Shown here: positions 50,975 to 59,886 of the stretch, piece after piece
Position numbering within the stretch: the stretch's first letter is position 1
Layout: every line of letters begins with the position of its first letter
Assembly: GCF_900114165.1 (NCBI RefSeq)
Contig: NZ_FOSB01000014.1
Location: 1 to 64,000 of the forward strand
Reading direction: 5' to 3'
From: Halobacillus dabanensis
Lineage (GTDB): Bacteria > Bacillota > Bacilli > Bacillales > Halobacillaceae
Length of the DNA: 64,000 nucleotides
Notes under the pieces: generated by a model
The model's input: only the letters and a program-made list of their open reading frames with translations
Database searches by the model: none
Told to the model about the DNA's origin: nothing
Translations under genes and position numbers: made by a program

Positions 50975-52609
50975 TTATTTTCCGAATGAAGATAAAAATT
51001 TGACGCGGTCACCCATCGGGGGCACTTGCTCATCGACGAGAGCGACTTCTAAGACTGCTGGACCGTTTGTATTCAGAACGGAAGCGAGGTTCTTGTCATG
51101 GATATCTTCCATAGAATCAATGCGGGCATTCGGAACGCCGAGTGATGCAGCCATTCGGGAGATGTCGATTGCTTCTTGACCGAATCGTTCATGGGCACGT
51201 TTATATTGAAGCGAATGTCCATGGTGGACCATCCCAAGACGGGCATTATTCATAACGATAAACAAAACGGGAATCTCATACTCTTTTGCTGTCAAAAGCT
51301 CCATACCATGCATGAAGAAACAACCGTCACCGGTGATGCTGACGGTCTGGCGCTCTGGGTCAGCCAACTTCGCACCGATTGCACTACCGATGCCACTTCC
51401 CATTGCTCCAAAATGGACATTGATATCGAAGGAATCGGAACTCTTCACGCCCATGTGGTGAACGACATAAGCCATAAATTCCCCGATATCGATGGTGTAA
51501 CGGGTGTCCTCCGGCAACTTTTCCTGCAAGGCCCATAAAACATTCTGCGTTCTATATTCTTCTGTTATGTGTGGTGGCATGTGCTCGATTTCAGGCAGTG
51601 TTTGATGCTTGATTCCCATACCATTGAGAGCGGTAATAATGGATGAAACAGTGACATTGATATCCCCATGAACGGGAATGTCCACCAGGTATTTCCGGTT
51701 GAAGACAGCCGCATCATAATCCACTTGGATCATTGTACGATTCTTAGCGATGTTTGGATTCCAATTGTTTGTCGCTGTTTCTCCGAGACTTGAACCTAGT
51801 ACAAGGACTGTCTCTGCTTTGCCTTCATTGATAAGTTGTGATGCTTCTTCATGACCTGCAAAGCCGAAAATTCCTTTAAGAAGGGGATGGGTATCTGGTA
51901 TATATCCTTTGGCTTGCGGACTCGTAACGATTGGCCAATTTAAGGTTTCGGCAAGTTCTAACACATCTTCAACAGACCCTCGGATTCCTTGTCCGGCGAA
52001 TATATAGCCACTCTTACTGCCTGCAAGTTGCTCAGCTGCCTTTGTAATGTGTTCATCTTCAGGGAGAAGTGGGCGGCGTTGTGGGAATTCAGGGATAGAC
52101 GGTTCTATAATATTTGTAAGCTGAACGTCAATAGGCATGGCGATGTGGACAGGGCCCGGGACACCAGTCATCGCAATCTCAACCGCTTTATGAATCTCCG
52201 GTAAAAGGTCTTCCGCCCGGTCCACTCTCTGGCTGTATTTAGTTACCGGTTGATAGAGAGGGTCTGCGTGCAATTCTTGAGAAGCGTTCAATCCGACAGT
52301 GTCGACAGGGACAGCACCTGTCAAAAATAACACAGGGAGATGTTCACGCATGGCATTCGCGGCACCTGTAATTAAGTTCGTTCCGCCTGGACCGCTGCTT
52401 CCGATACATACGCCGAGCGAATCCGAATATTTGGCATAGGAAGCTGCCATATAAGATGCCGCTCCTTCGTGTTTAGTCACAATCGGTGTGATAGAGGGAG
52501 TATCGTAAAGTTCATCGAAAAAAGCATTGACGGACCCGGCTGGAATTCCAAAAATGTAAGAAACGTTACCGGAGACGAGGTAATCTAATACAGCACGAAC
52601 TGATTTCAT
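50975..52609 (-). CDS. Thiamine-pyrophosphate-dependent enzyme (acetolactate synthase/decarboxylase family)
   Basis: A 544-aa enzyme of the ThDP family. The catalytic Glu is in VTKHEGAASYMA near residue 50, the FAD/ThDP-domain contact phrase is SSGPGGTNLITGAANA, and the ThDP-magnesium motif begins GDGCFFMHGMELLTAKEYE and ends in MNN about 28 residues later. It resembles acetolactate synthase large subunits and benzoylformate decarboxylases, but no small subunit gene or other branched-chain genes lie nearby, so the reaction is unknown. AAAGGAGC precedes the ATG. It lies 4 nt after the end of the GGDEF/EAL gene and may be cotranscribed with it. Confidence 0.85.
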   Translation of the reverse strand: MKSVRAVLDYLVSGNVSYIFGIPAGSVNAFFDELYDTPSITPIVTKHEGAASYMAASYAKYSDSLGVCIGSSGPGGTNLITGAANAMREHLPVLFLTGAVPVDTVGLNASQELHADPLYQPVTKYSQRVDRAEDLLPEIHKAVEIAMTGVPGPVHIAMPIDVQLTNIIEPSIPEFPQRRPLLPEDEHITKAAEQLAGSKSGYIFAGQGIRGSVEDVLELAETLNWPIVTSPQAKGYIPDTHPLLKGIFGFAGHEEASQLINEGKAETVLVLGSSLGETATNNWNPNIAKNRTMIQVDYDAAVFNRKYLVDIPVHGDINVTVSSIITALNGMGIKHQTLPEIEHMPPHITEEYRTQNVLWALQEKLPEDTRYTIDIGEFMAYVVHHMGVKSSDSFDINVHFGAMGSGIGSAIGAKLADPERQTVSITGDGCFFMHGMELLTAKEYEIPVLFIVMNNARLGMVHHGHSLQYKRAHERFGQEAIDISRMAASLGVPNARIDSMEDIHDKNLASVLNTNGPAVLEVALVDEQVPPMGDRVKFLSSFGK

Positions 52610-52613
52610 TTGC

Positions 52614-55421
52614 TTAGCTCCTTTGGGAATAAGATTTTAAAAAATGTCGTTCAAATGTTTTGGTCGGCAAAGGTTGGCTATAATAAAAACCTTGGATCCA
52701 ATGACAACCATGTTGAGCTAGGAAAACGGCTTGTTCTGCTTGTTCCACACCTTCTGCTATGACATTCACCCCTAAACTGTCTGCTAAGGTGATGATGGTT
52801 TTGGTAATGGCAGCATTTTTTTTATTAGTTGTGACATCGTCGATGAAAGATTTGTCGATTTTCAGTGTATCGACAGGGAAGTCTTTTAAATAACCAAGGG
52901 AGGAATATCCTGTTCCAAAATCATCAATCGAAATTTGGATGCCTAGACCCTTCAACTCTCCAATGGTCTTCAACGTTTGTTCGGTATTATGGATAATCAG
53001 GTTCTCTGTCAGTTCGAGCTCCAGGTGGTATGGCGGCAGGTCTGTCTCGTGTAAAATGTCAGCAACCACTTGGACAATCTCCTTCTGGTTGAATTGTTGT
53101 GGTGATAAATTAGCAGATATGATCAGTTCTGTGTAACCTGCTTCTTCCCATATTTTCATCTGTTTGCATGCTTGCCGGATCACCCATTCTCCTAGCAGAG
53201 TAATTAATCCTGTTTCTTCTGCGAGAGGGATGAAGTGTCCTGGAGAGAGAGTTCCAAGTTCAGGATGGTTCCAACGAATCAATGATTCCATTCCAATCAA
53301 ATCATTTGTTCGGGCATCAAACTTCGGCTGGTAATAGAGTTCGAATTCATTTCCTTTTTGCAGTGCTTTGAAGAGGTCGTTTTCAAGTTGGATTTGTTCT
53401 ACAGCCTGGTTTTCAATGTCTGAGGAAAACAACTGATAACAGTTGCCGGCAAACTCCTTCGCTTTATACATCGCGACATCCGCCTGTTTAATTAATGTTT
53501 CCGCATTATCCCCGCTTTCCGGGAAAATGCTGACCCCGATACTTGTTTTCATAGCTATCTCTTGACCAGAAATCACGAACGGGTCATCAAATACTTGGAG
53601 GATTTTTTTCGCGCAACTGATTGCTTCTTCTTTTTTTTCAATAGTAGGAAGGAGGATGATGAATTCATCACCGCCCTGCCTCGAGACAGTCGCTTCTTTC
53701 GGAATAGCTTTTTGTAGCCGTTTGGCCACTTTCCGTAATACTTGATCGCCAAAACTATGACCAAAAGTATCGTTGATTTTTTTGAAGCGATCGAGGTCTA
53801 GAAATAAAATCGCTAACGGTTTATTTGTTAAAGCAGCATATGTTAATGCTTGACTGAGCCGGTCTTCAAACAAAACACGGTTTGGTACGTTAGTGACACT
53901 GTCGTAATAAGCATGATATTTGATTTTTTCTTCCATTTGTTTACGTGCGGTCACATCTTTAAAAGTGACGACATAACCAATCGTCCATTCGCCTTCTTTT
54001 TTTGGTGTGATTACATACTCCACAGGAATCGTATCTCCGTCTTTTTTATAGAAGAGATGGTCATGATCACTGAGGTTTTTCTGTTCCTCGTATTGCTCAA
54101 TAAACGACCCTGTATGAACGCTCTCCCATTGAAACACGGCAGAGTAGGGGGCACCGATAATATCCTCTTCATTCTCATAGCCTAAAAGAGAGGTGGCGGA
54201 AGGGTTTGCGAATGTGATGCGGCCATTTAAGTCGAGGCCGAAAATCCCTTCCCCTGCGGATTGGAGAATCAACTCTTTTTCACGGCTGATTTTCTTCAAT
54301 TCTGTAATGGCACCTTCTAATTCCTCATTTTTCTTTGTGAGTTCTGAGGTGCGGTCATGGATGATCATTTCTTGTTTTTCCATATAGAGAAGGTTGAATA
54401 GGACGGGAGCGGTAGTATCGACAATGGACTCAGCCAATTGTTTTACTGAATCTGGATACACTTTGTTGGGTTCATTCAAATTTACGATAGCTATGGCTCC
54501 GAGCACTTCCCCGAGGGAAACGAGCGGAATCATATAAAGCCCTTTCATTCCAAATTTCTCACAAATGTCCTTGTTGGTTCGTGGGTCATCGAACACATCT
54601 GGAATCATGATCGATGTCTTTGTCTGAACAACTTCCTGGAAGAGAAGATCTTCATTATGGTTGAAATCCATCTGCTTGTGGGTAGCTTTCCAATCCTCTT
54701 CCGACCAGTCACTGTTTTTGCTGAGACTGGCTGGGCTCAAGTGATATTCAGCAACAGGATCAACAAAGTGGGCTCCGATATTCGGATTTTCCAGCACTTC
54801 CCCTAAATAGTGAAAACATTTGTCGAGCGCTTCTTGTAAGGAAGAGCATAAGGAAAGGTCTCGCGTCACATTCAGTAACAGTTGTTTTTCAGAGATTAGT
54901 TTTTCTTTTCTCGTCAAATTGTTAGCATTACGGATCGCTACTGCAGCCATGTTCACATACGCTTTGACAGATTCTATTTCAGACTCCGACAAGTTCATCG
55001 GTGTACCATAATCAAATAGGAAAACAAGTCCGTACAGTTCGTTTTCATAAGAGATCGGCGCAACGAGCAGGGAATTGATTTTGAAAGCTTGTACTGCTCG
55101 TTGATCAGGACGATTATCTTTGGATGTATCAGGTATGTAAATGGCTTCATGGGTGTCAATGACTTCTTTTGCCAGGGAGTCGTAGGCAGGATCGACGATA
55201 TGCATATCGAGTGTCATCCCATTGATTAAGGCTGGTTTTCCCACATAACCTTGGTATGTACCATCTTCCCGAGGCAGGTAGATACCTACCGAATCGCACC
55301 GCATGATTTCTTCAGATATGGCTGTGACCACGTGTTCTAAGACTTCGCGCAAATCAAGCTCCGTATTAATCAGCTTAGTGATCTGTGCAAGTCGAGAATA
55401 TCTAGTTTGTTCTTCAGCCAT
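52614..55421 (-). CDS. GAF-GAF-PAS-GGDEF-EAL cyclic-di-GMP turnover protein
   Basis: A 935-aa cytoplasmic signalling protein with no membrane segment. Two GAF domains occupy about residues 15-345, a PAS domain about 370-480, a GGDEF domain about 500-660 (intact RQGGDEFIILL) and an EAL domain about 670-925. EAL motifs GMESLIRWNHP, ANLSPQQF, LELTENLI, DDFGTGYSSL, KIDKSFI and AEGVE look catalytically complete, apart from Ser in the EAL triplet. The inhibitory RxxD site before GGDEF is absent (PKEA). Both synthesis and hydrolysis of c-di-GMP are therefore possible. Start at 55421 from GGAGG spacing. Confidence 0.92.
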   Translation of the reverse strand: MAEEQTRYSRLAQITKLINTELDLREVLEHVVTAISEEIMRCDSVGIYLPREDGTYQGYVGKPALINGMTLDMHIVDPAYDSLAKEVIDTHEAIYIPDTSKDNRPDQRAVQAFKINSLLVAPISYENELYGLVFLFDYGTPMNLSESEIESVKAYVNMAAVAIRNANNLTRKEKLISEKQLLLNVTRDLSLCSSLQEALDKCFHYLGEVLENPNIGAHFVDPVAEYHLSPASLSKNSDWSEEDWKATHKQMDFNHNEDLLFQEVVQTKTSIMIPDVFDDPRTNKDICEKFGMKGLYMIPLVSLGEVLGAIAIVNLNEPNKVYPDSVKQLAESIVDTTAPVLFNLLYMEKQEMIIHDRTSELTKKNEELEGAITELKKISREKELILQSAGEGIFGLDLNGRITFANPSATSLLGYENEEDIIGAPYSAVFQWESVHTGSFIEQYEEQKNLSDHDHLFYKKDGDTIPVEYVITPKKEGEWTIGYVVTFKDVTARKQMEEKIKYHAYYDSVTNVPNRVLFEDRLSQALTYAALTNKPLAILFLDLDRFKKINDTFGHSFGDQVLRKVAKRLQKAIPKEATVSRQGGDEFIILLPTIEKKEEAISCAKKILQVFDDPFVISGQEIAMKTSIGVSIFPESGDNAETLIKQADVAMYKAKEFAGNCYQLFSSDIENQAVEQIQLENDLFKALQKGNEFELYYQPKFDARTNDLIGMESLIRWNHPELGTLSPGHFIPLAEETGLITLLGEWVIRQACKQMKIWEEAGYTELIISANLSPQQFNQKEIVQVVADILHETDLPPYHLELELTENLIIHNTEQTLKTIGELKGLGIQISIDDFGTGYSSLGYLKDFPVDTLKIDKSFIDDVTTNKKNAAITKTIITLADSLGVNVIAEGVEQAEQAVFLAQHGCHWIQGFYYSQPLPTKTFERHFLKSYSQRS

Positions 55422-55513
55422 TTGAAAAACCTCCATAGTTGTCATGTTTTGATAAAGTTCGACTATTATAATGAACTTCCTGCAAAAGTTCGGGATTTTT
55501 TACAAAAAAACAA

Positions 55514-55552
55514 TGAAAAAGACACAAAAGTAAGCCTCTTCTGTGTCTTTTT
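55514..55552. terminator. Terminator hairpin near the start of the GGDEF/EAL gene
   Basis: AAAAAGACACA pairs with TGTGTCTTTTT; A and T runs lie on both sides. In minus orientation it can end transcripts of the siderophore binding protein gene before they reach the GGDEF/EAL gene. Confidence 0.75.
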
Positions 55553-55562
55553 CCAATAATAT

Positions 55563-55660
55563 TAAGATGCCGTCTTCCCTGTGGAAAGCGATTAGCTTCC
55601 TAAGCCCGCTTTGCACCCATGAGATGTATCGAATCTAATTCCTTCCGATAAAGGGTGCTT
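55563..55660. repeat. Intergenic repeat fragment (copy 7, weak)
   Basis: Contains CCTGTGGAAAGCGATTAGCT and TCCTAAGCCCGC, reminiscent of CCACGGAAAGCGAGCTATTT in copy 4, but lacks clear terminal sequences. Assignment to the family is tentative. Confidence 0.4.
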
Positions 55661-55679
55661 TGATGGTGGGAGATGCTGA

Positions 55680-56642
55680 TTATTTAAGGGTTTCTACGAT
55701 TTTATTAATCGACATTTCATGAGCAAGGACACCATCGATCGTCCAGTGGCTCGGATCATTCATTGTATAAACTTGGTCATTTTGCACAGCAGGAGTGTTC
55801 TGCCAAACCGAACTGTTTTCTAAAACCTCAAAACCTGCCTCTCCTTCATTTCCAATAAGGAACACGTGCTCCGCGTCTATTTGCCCGAGTTTTTCTAAAG
55901 CGACCGGATTCCACTCTGCGCCTTCTTCGGGAAGGTTCTCAACGAATTCCGGCTTTGTGATTCCCATGTCGTTATAAAAGATTTCTGCACCGTAGCGGTT
56001 TTCATCAAATACGTAAAATTGTTCGCCCATTGTCCAGACGAAAGCAACAGACTCGTCGCCGATACTTTCTTCTATGGTGTTGGAAGCTTCTTCGACTTTT
56101 TTGTCGAAATCAGTGAGCACTTCTTCCGCTTTTTCTTGCTTATCCAGAATTTCTCCCATTGTAGTCAGTTGTTCTCTCCAATTCGCACTGGTTTCTTGCT
56201 CAAACACGTAAGTAGGAGCGATGTTGGAATAATCTTCGTAGCTTCCGTTTTGGAGCGCGGAAGGACCGCTGAAAATAATCAAATCGGGATTTTGTTCAAT
56301 CGTTTGTTCAATTGGAAGATCATAACCGATTTTAGGCACACCTTCAAGCTGTGGCTGCAAATAGTCAAGCACTGTATCACCAATGGACCATTGTGCAACT
56401 GGCTCTACTCCCAGGGCTAAAAGGGAATCTTCTAAGTAGGGGGCAATTATGCGTTCAGGTTGTTCAGATAATGTGATTTCACCTGATGCATGGGTCAATG
56501 TACGTTCCGTCGTTTCCTCTGTACCTTCATCATTCGCACTCTCATTTGATTCTGTTTCATCTGAACCGTCGCTGCTACATCCAGTTGCCAGTAAGGCAAT
56601 CAGCAACAGGCCTGTTATGTAAAGGGTTACTTTTTTACTCAT
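55680..56642 (-). CDS. Iron-siderophore ABC transporter substrate-binding lipoprotein
   Basis: A 320-aa exported lipoprotein. The signal peptide ends in the lipobox LATGC, giving lipidation at about Cys22; a Ser/Glu/Asp-rich linker follows. The mature part has the class III binding protein fold: PERIIAPYLEDSLLALGVEP, the helical backbone and the second lobe with WNPVALEKLGQIDAEHVFLI. It would capture a ferric siderophore for the permeases encoded divergently. A Fur box lies in the shared promoter region. A strong TAGGAGG site precedes the ATG. Confidence 0.92.
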   Translation of the reverse strand: MSKKVTLYITGLLLIALLATGCSSDGSDETESNESANDEGTEETTERTLTHASGEITLSEQPERIIAPYLEDSLLALGVEPVAQWSIGDTVLDYLQPQLEGVPKIGYDLPIEQTIEQNPDLIIFSGPSALQNGSYEDYSNIAPTYVFEQETSANWREQLTTMGEILDKQEKAEEVLTDFDKKVEEASNTIEESIGDESVAFVWTMGEQFYVFDENRYGAEIFYNDMGITKPEFVENLPEEGAEWNPVALEKLGQIDAEHVFLIGNEGEAGFEVLENSSVWQNTPAVQNDQVYTMNDPSHWTIDGVLAHEMSINKIVETLK

Positions 56643-56672
56643 TTGTTTGTTCCTCCTAAAAGTTTATGGTAA

Positions 56673-56691
56673 GATAATGATAATCATTATC
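56673..56691. promoter_or_regulatory. Fur box between the divergent iron-uptake genes
   Basis: GATAATGATAATCATTATC is identical to the classical 19-bp Fur consensus. Being palindromic and centred between the two starts, it can repress both directions under iron sufficiency. Confidence 0.93.
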
Positions 56692-56740
56692 AATGATAGT
56701 GTCAACTAGATTGATACATATTCGGAGAGGGTCGCTGGCA

Positions 56741-57787
56741 GTGGAGGATAAGAAACAGACAGAACGAACAGAATTGGATGGACTAGCTGGTAAGCAATGG
56801 CGAGCAGGGATGATTTTTATTGGGACGAGTGTACTGTTGGTGATAGCCATGGCACTGTCGATTTCTGTTGGCGTTACAGATATCGATTTCAAAACAGTGT
56901 GGGAATCGGTTTTTGCTTTCGTTCCCGAATCGACCAATCACCAGGTGATCCGGGAGCTCCGCCTCCCGCGTGCTTTGGCAGCCGCTCTTGTCGGAGCTTT
57001 CCTGGCTGTTTCTGGGGCAATCATGCAAGGATTGACGAGAAACCCGCTCGCTTCTCCATCTATTATGGGTGTGACACATGGGGCGGCTTTTGCTTTAATT
57101 CTGGCGATTGTTTTTTTCCCGGCAATAAGTAACATCGGTATGACTTTCGCTGCTTTTATCGGAGCGGGGCTTGGGGTCATTCTTGTCTTTGCTGTCGGTT
57201 CGTTTTCGAAGGGAGGTTTGACCCCGGCAAAGCTGGCGCTAGCTGGGGTAGCGATCGGAGGAATGCTCAGTTCCTTATCCTCCGCAATTTCTTTGCACTT
57301 TCAAGTCGCCAAACAGATGAGTTTCTGGTATGCAGGCGGGCTTACGGCGACGGATTGGTTATCAGTGGAGATTTTGCTGGTTGCTGGAGCAATCGGATTG
57401 ACGCTTGCTTTATTTATCTCACGTTCTGTGACCATATTAAGTCTCGGTGATGAGGTGTCCAAAGGGCTTGGACAAAATACATTAGTCGTCAAAGCCTTAG
57501 GCGTCATCGTCGTTTTTATTTTGACAGGGGCAGCTGTCTCTATGGCAGGTACTGTCGGATTTATCGGACTTGTTATTCCCCATGTGGCAAGATATTTCGT
57601 AGGAACCGATTACCGATTGATCATTCCTGTCTCTGCTGTGTTCGGGAGTTTGCTTCTTGTCATTTCAGATATCGGTGCACGACTTGTGAATGCACCTTTT
57701 GAAACACCGGTTGGTGCAATAACGGCTTGTATTGGAGTCCCTTTCTTCCTATACCTTGCACGTAAAGAAGGGAGGGGAGAGATATGA
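56741..57787 (+). CDS. Iron-siderophore ABC transporter permease (FecCD family, first subunit)
   Basis: A 348-aa polytopic permease of the BtuC/FecCD family. Landmarks: LRLPRALAAALVGAFLAVSG near residue 75, GLTRNPLASPSIMGVTHGAA, GTVGFIGLVIPHVARYFVG and LVNAPFETPVGAITACIGVP. About nine to ten hydrophobic helices. The GTG at 56741 is chosen because GGAGAGGG lies upstream; the ATG at 56693 would start inside the Fur operator. It overlaps the second permease gene by 4 nt. The ATPase gene usually found in such loci is not in this cluster. Confidence 0.9.
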   Translation: MEDKKQTERTELDGLAGKQWRAGMIFIGTSVLLVIAMALSISVGVTDIDFKTVWESVFAFVPESTNHQVIRELRLPRALAAALVGAFLAVSGAIMQGLTRNPLASPSIMGVTHGAAFALILAIVFFPAISNIGMTFAAFIGAGLGVILVFAVGSFSKGGLTPAKLALAGVAIGGMLSSLSSAISLHFQVAKQMSFWYAGGLTATDWLSVEILLVAGAIGLTLALFISRSVTILSLGDEVSKGLGQNTLVVKALGVIVVFILTGAAVSMAGTVGFIGLVIPHVARYFVGTDYRLIIPVSAVFGSLLLVISDIGARLVNAPFETPVGAITACIGVPFFLYLARKEGRGEI

Positions 57788-58788
57788 GGGAAAAACGCTT
57801 TTCTCTGACTCTAGGGGTTCTATTCCTTTTACTAGGTATAATGGTTCTTATCAGTTTGAATATGGGTGTTGTCCAAATCGCTCCTCTGGATGTATTGAAA
57901 ACATTAATAGGAAATGGTACGGAGAGACAGAAACTTGTATTGCTTGATTTCCGTCTTCCATCGATGTTTCTCGCTTTATTTGTCGGGGCCGGGCTCGGAG
58001 TTTCGGGTGCCATTCTCCAGGGGATTACCCAAAATGATTTAGCTGACCCAGGCATTCTTGGTATCAATACAGGAGCAGGCTTTGCTGTCATTATTTATAT
58101 TTTCTTTTTCCAACAGTCGATGGCGATGGTTAGTGGGATCGGTATTTATATTTTGCCTGTGTTTGCGATTGTAGGAGCTTTTGCAGCTGCTTTAATTGTT
58201 TATGCTTTAGCATGGAAAAAAGGTGTGAACCCGATTCGCTTAATTTTGGTCGGTATCGGAGTGAATGCCGGATTCAGTGCAGCGTTGATCATTTTTCAAG
58301 TGAAAATGAACCCACAGGACTTCAACCAGGCGCTTGTCTGGTTGGCCGGGGACCTCTGGATGGGAAGTTGGAATTTAGTTTTTGCGGTTGTTCCGGTTGT
58401 CATCTGTCTTATTGGGTGGACGATCTACAAGTCTAAGACTTTGAACATTATGAATCTCGGGGACGCGATGTCTATGGGATTGGGAGTCCGGGTTGAAAAA
58501 GAACGGCGTGCCTTTCTGTTAATAGCTGTCGGGCTTGCCGGTCTCTGCGTCGCAGCAGGGGGCGGTATTGCATTTCTTGGGCTCGTCGCACCGCATGTCG
58601 CACGTCGGATTGTCGGACCGAAACATGAACGGATGGTTCCCGTCGCTGCTTTGATTGGAGCGATGTTTTTAGTAATGGCAGATACGATCGGAAAAAATAT
58701 CATCGCACCCGCTGAAATTCCAGTGGGGATTGTCGTTTCGATCATCAGTACCCCTTATTTTGTCTACTTGCTTATGAAAACCCAATAG
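57784..58788 (+). CDS. Iron-siderophore ABC transporter permease (FecCD family, second subunit)
   Basis: A 334-aa permease paired with the previous one. Landmarks: LVLLDFRLPSMFLALFVGAG, LQGITQNDLADPGILGINTG, GGIAFLGLVAPHVARRIVGP and NIIAPAEIPVGIVVSIISTP. AGGGAGGGGAGA precedes the overlapping ATG. Together the two permeases would form a heterodimer for a ferric siderophore. No ATP-binding subunit follows, so it probably borrows one encoded elsewhere. Confidence 0.9.
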   Translation: MREKRFSLTLGVLFLLLGIMVLISLNMGVVQIAPLDVLKTLIGNGTERQKLVLLDFRLPSMFLALFVGAGLGVSGAILQGITQNDLADPGILGINTGAGFAVIIYIFFFQQSMAMVSGIGIYILPVFAIVGAFAAALIVYALAWKKGVNPIRLILVGIGVNAGFSAALIIFQVKMNPQDFNQALVWLAGDLWMGSWNLVFAVVPVVICLIGWTIYKSKTLNIMNLGDAMSMGLGVRVEKERRAFLLIAVGLAGLCVAAGGGIAFLGLVAPHVARRIVGPKHERMVPVAALIGAMFLVMADTIGKNIIAPAEIPVGIVVSIISTPYFVYLLMKTQ

Positions 58789-58807
58789 AAAAAAGGAGTT
58801 TGCAATT

Positions 58808-59788
58808 ATGGAAGATTTGTATGATGTAACGATCATAGGTGGAGGCACGACGGGGCTTTACTCTGCCTTTTATAGCGGAATGCGGGATATGAAGACGAAA
58901 GTGGTGGAATATCAACCAAGTGTTGGCGGTAAGGTCTCCTTTTTTTATCCAGAGAAGAAAGTTTATGATGTCGGTGGACTTCCTGGAATTACAGGGGAAG
59001 ATCTTGTACAGAACGTGACAGAACAGGCAGAAAGTATGGAGCCGACATTTGTGACAGGGATGAAGGTTGCCTCTATCGAAAAGCGAGAGGACGGGGTTTT
59101 CGTACTGATGACAGAAAACGGGGAAGAGCATTTTTCTAAAACGGTGCTAATCGCTTCTGGATTGGGAACGTTCGAAATGCAGCCATTAAAAGTAAAAAAC
59201 AGCAAACGTTATGATGGGAAACAAATTCATTATACGATCCAAAACCTCGAGCAATACCGGGATCAGAAAGTTGTGGTCGTTTCACAAAATCGTGTTGGCA
59301 TCGATTGGTCTCTAGCGCTGGAAGGAGTCGCCGAAGAAGTGCATATCGTCAATCGCAGCGATGAATTCAAAGCTGTATATGAGCAGGATGTAGAAAAACT
59401 AGAATCCTCTTCCGTAAGAATTCATAAGGAACGGGAAATCAATGAGGTGCATGGGGACGATAGGATGACTGGAATTGTACTCGATGACGGGACGGTTTTA
59501 GATGTCGATCATATCCTCGTATACGAAGGGTTGCAAATTGATAAAAGTTTGTATGACGAATGGGGATTGGAGACGGATAAAGGCCGGATTCCTGTTACTA
59601 CTGACATGGGTGCAAGCATTCCTGGTGTGTTTGTAGCTGGTGATGCTGCTGTTTATCCGAGTAAGACGATGTTGATTGGGTCAGGGTTCAATGAAGCGAT
59701 GGCGGCTGTAAATAGTGCCGCGAAGTATCTTGATCCAAAAGCGAAAGCTCAAGTATATAGTACGGTGATTTATAAGCATAAAGAGTGA
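58808..59788 (+). CDS. TrxR-like ferredoxin/ferri-siderophore reductase (FNR type), altered pyridine site
   Basis: A 326-aa flavoprotein of the type-2 ferredoxin-NADP reductase family (YumC/YcgT-like). The FAD motif IIGGGTTGLYSAFY is at residue 10 and GVFVAGDAAVYP near 278. The second nucleotide site, normally GGGDSA, reads VVSQNRVGIDW near residues 158-167, so NAD(P)H binding may be changed. There is no CxxC pair. It is in the Fur-controlled permease operon (19 nt after), so reduction of the imported ferric siderophore is the likely role. AAAAAGGAG site; terminator follows. Confidence 0.85.
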   Translation: MEDLYDVTIIGGGTTGLYSAFYSGMRDMKTKVVEYQPSVGGKVSFFYPEKKVYDVGGLPGITGEDLVQNVTEQAESMEPTFVTGMKVASIEKREDGVFVLMTENGEEHFSKTVLIASGLGTFEMQPLKVKNSKRYDGKQIHYTIQNLEQYRDQKVVVVSQNRVGIDWSLALEGVAEEVHIVNRSDEFKAVYEQDVEKLESSSVRIHKEREINEVHGDDRMTGIVLDDGTVLDVDHILVYEGLQIDKSLYDEWGLETDKGRIPVTTDMGASIPGVFVAGDAAVYPSKTMLIGSGFNEAMAAVNSAAKYLDPKAKAQVYSTVIYKHKE

Positions 59789-59792
59789 TAGA

Positions 59793-59838
59793 AAAAAGCC
59801 CGAACCGCCAATGTGAGCGTGGTTCGGGTTTTTTTCCT
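59793..59838 (+). terminator. Terminator of the siderophore operon
   Basis: AAGCCCGAACC pairs with GGTTCGGGTTT; seven T follow. Confidence 0.9.
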
Positions 59839-59886
59839 TTTTTGTAAGAGCTGGAAAGGAATATAATCCGAATCCAACTGAAAAGG

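Noticed and set aside
56693-56740. An upstream ATG start for the first siderophore permease
   Set aside because: It lies at the edge of the Fur box and has no ribosome binding site; the GTG at 56741 is well placed.
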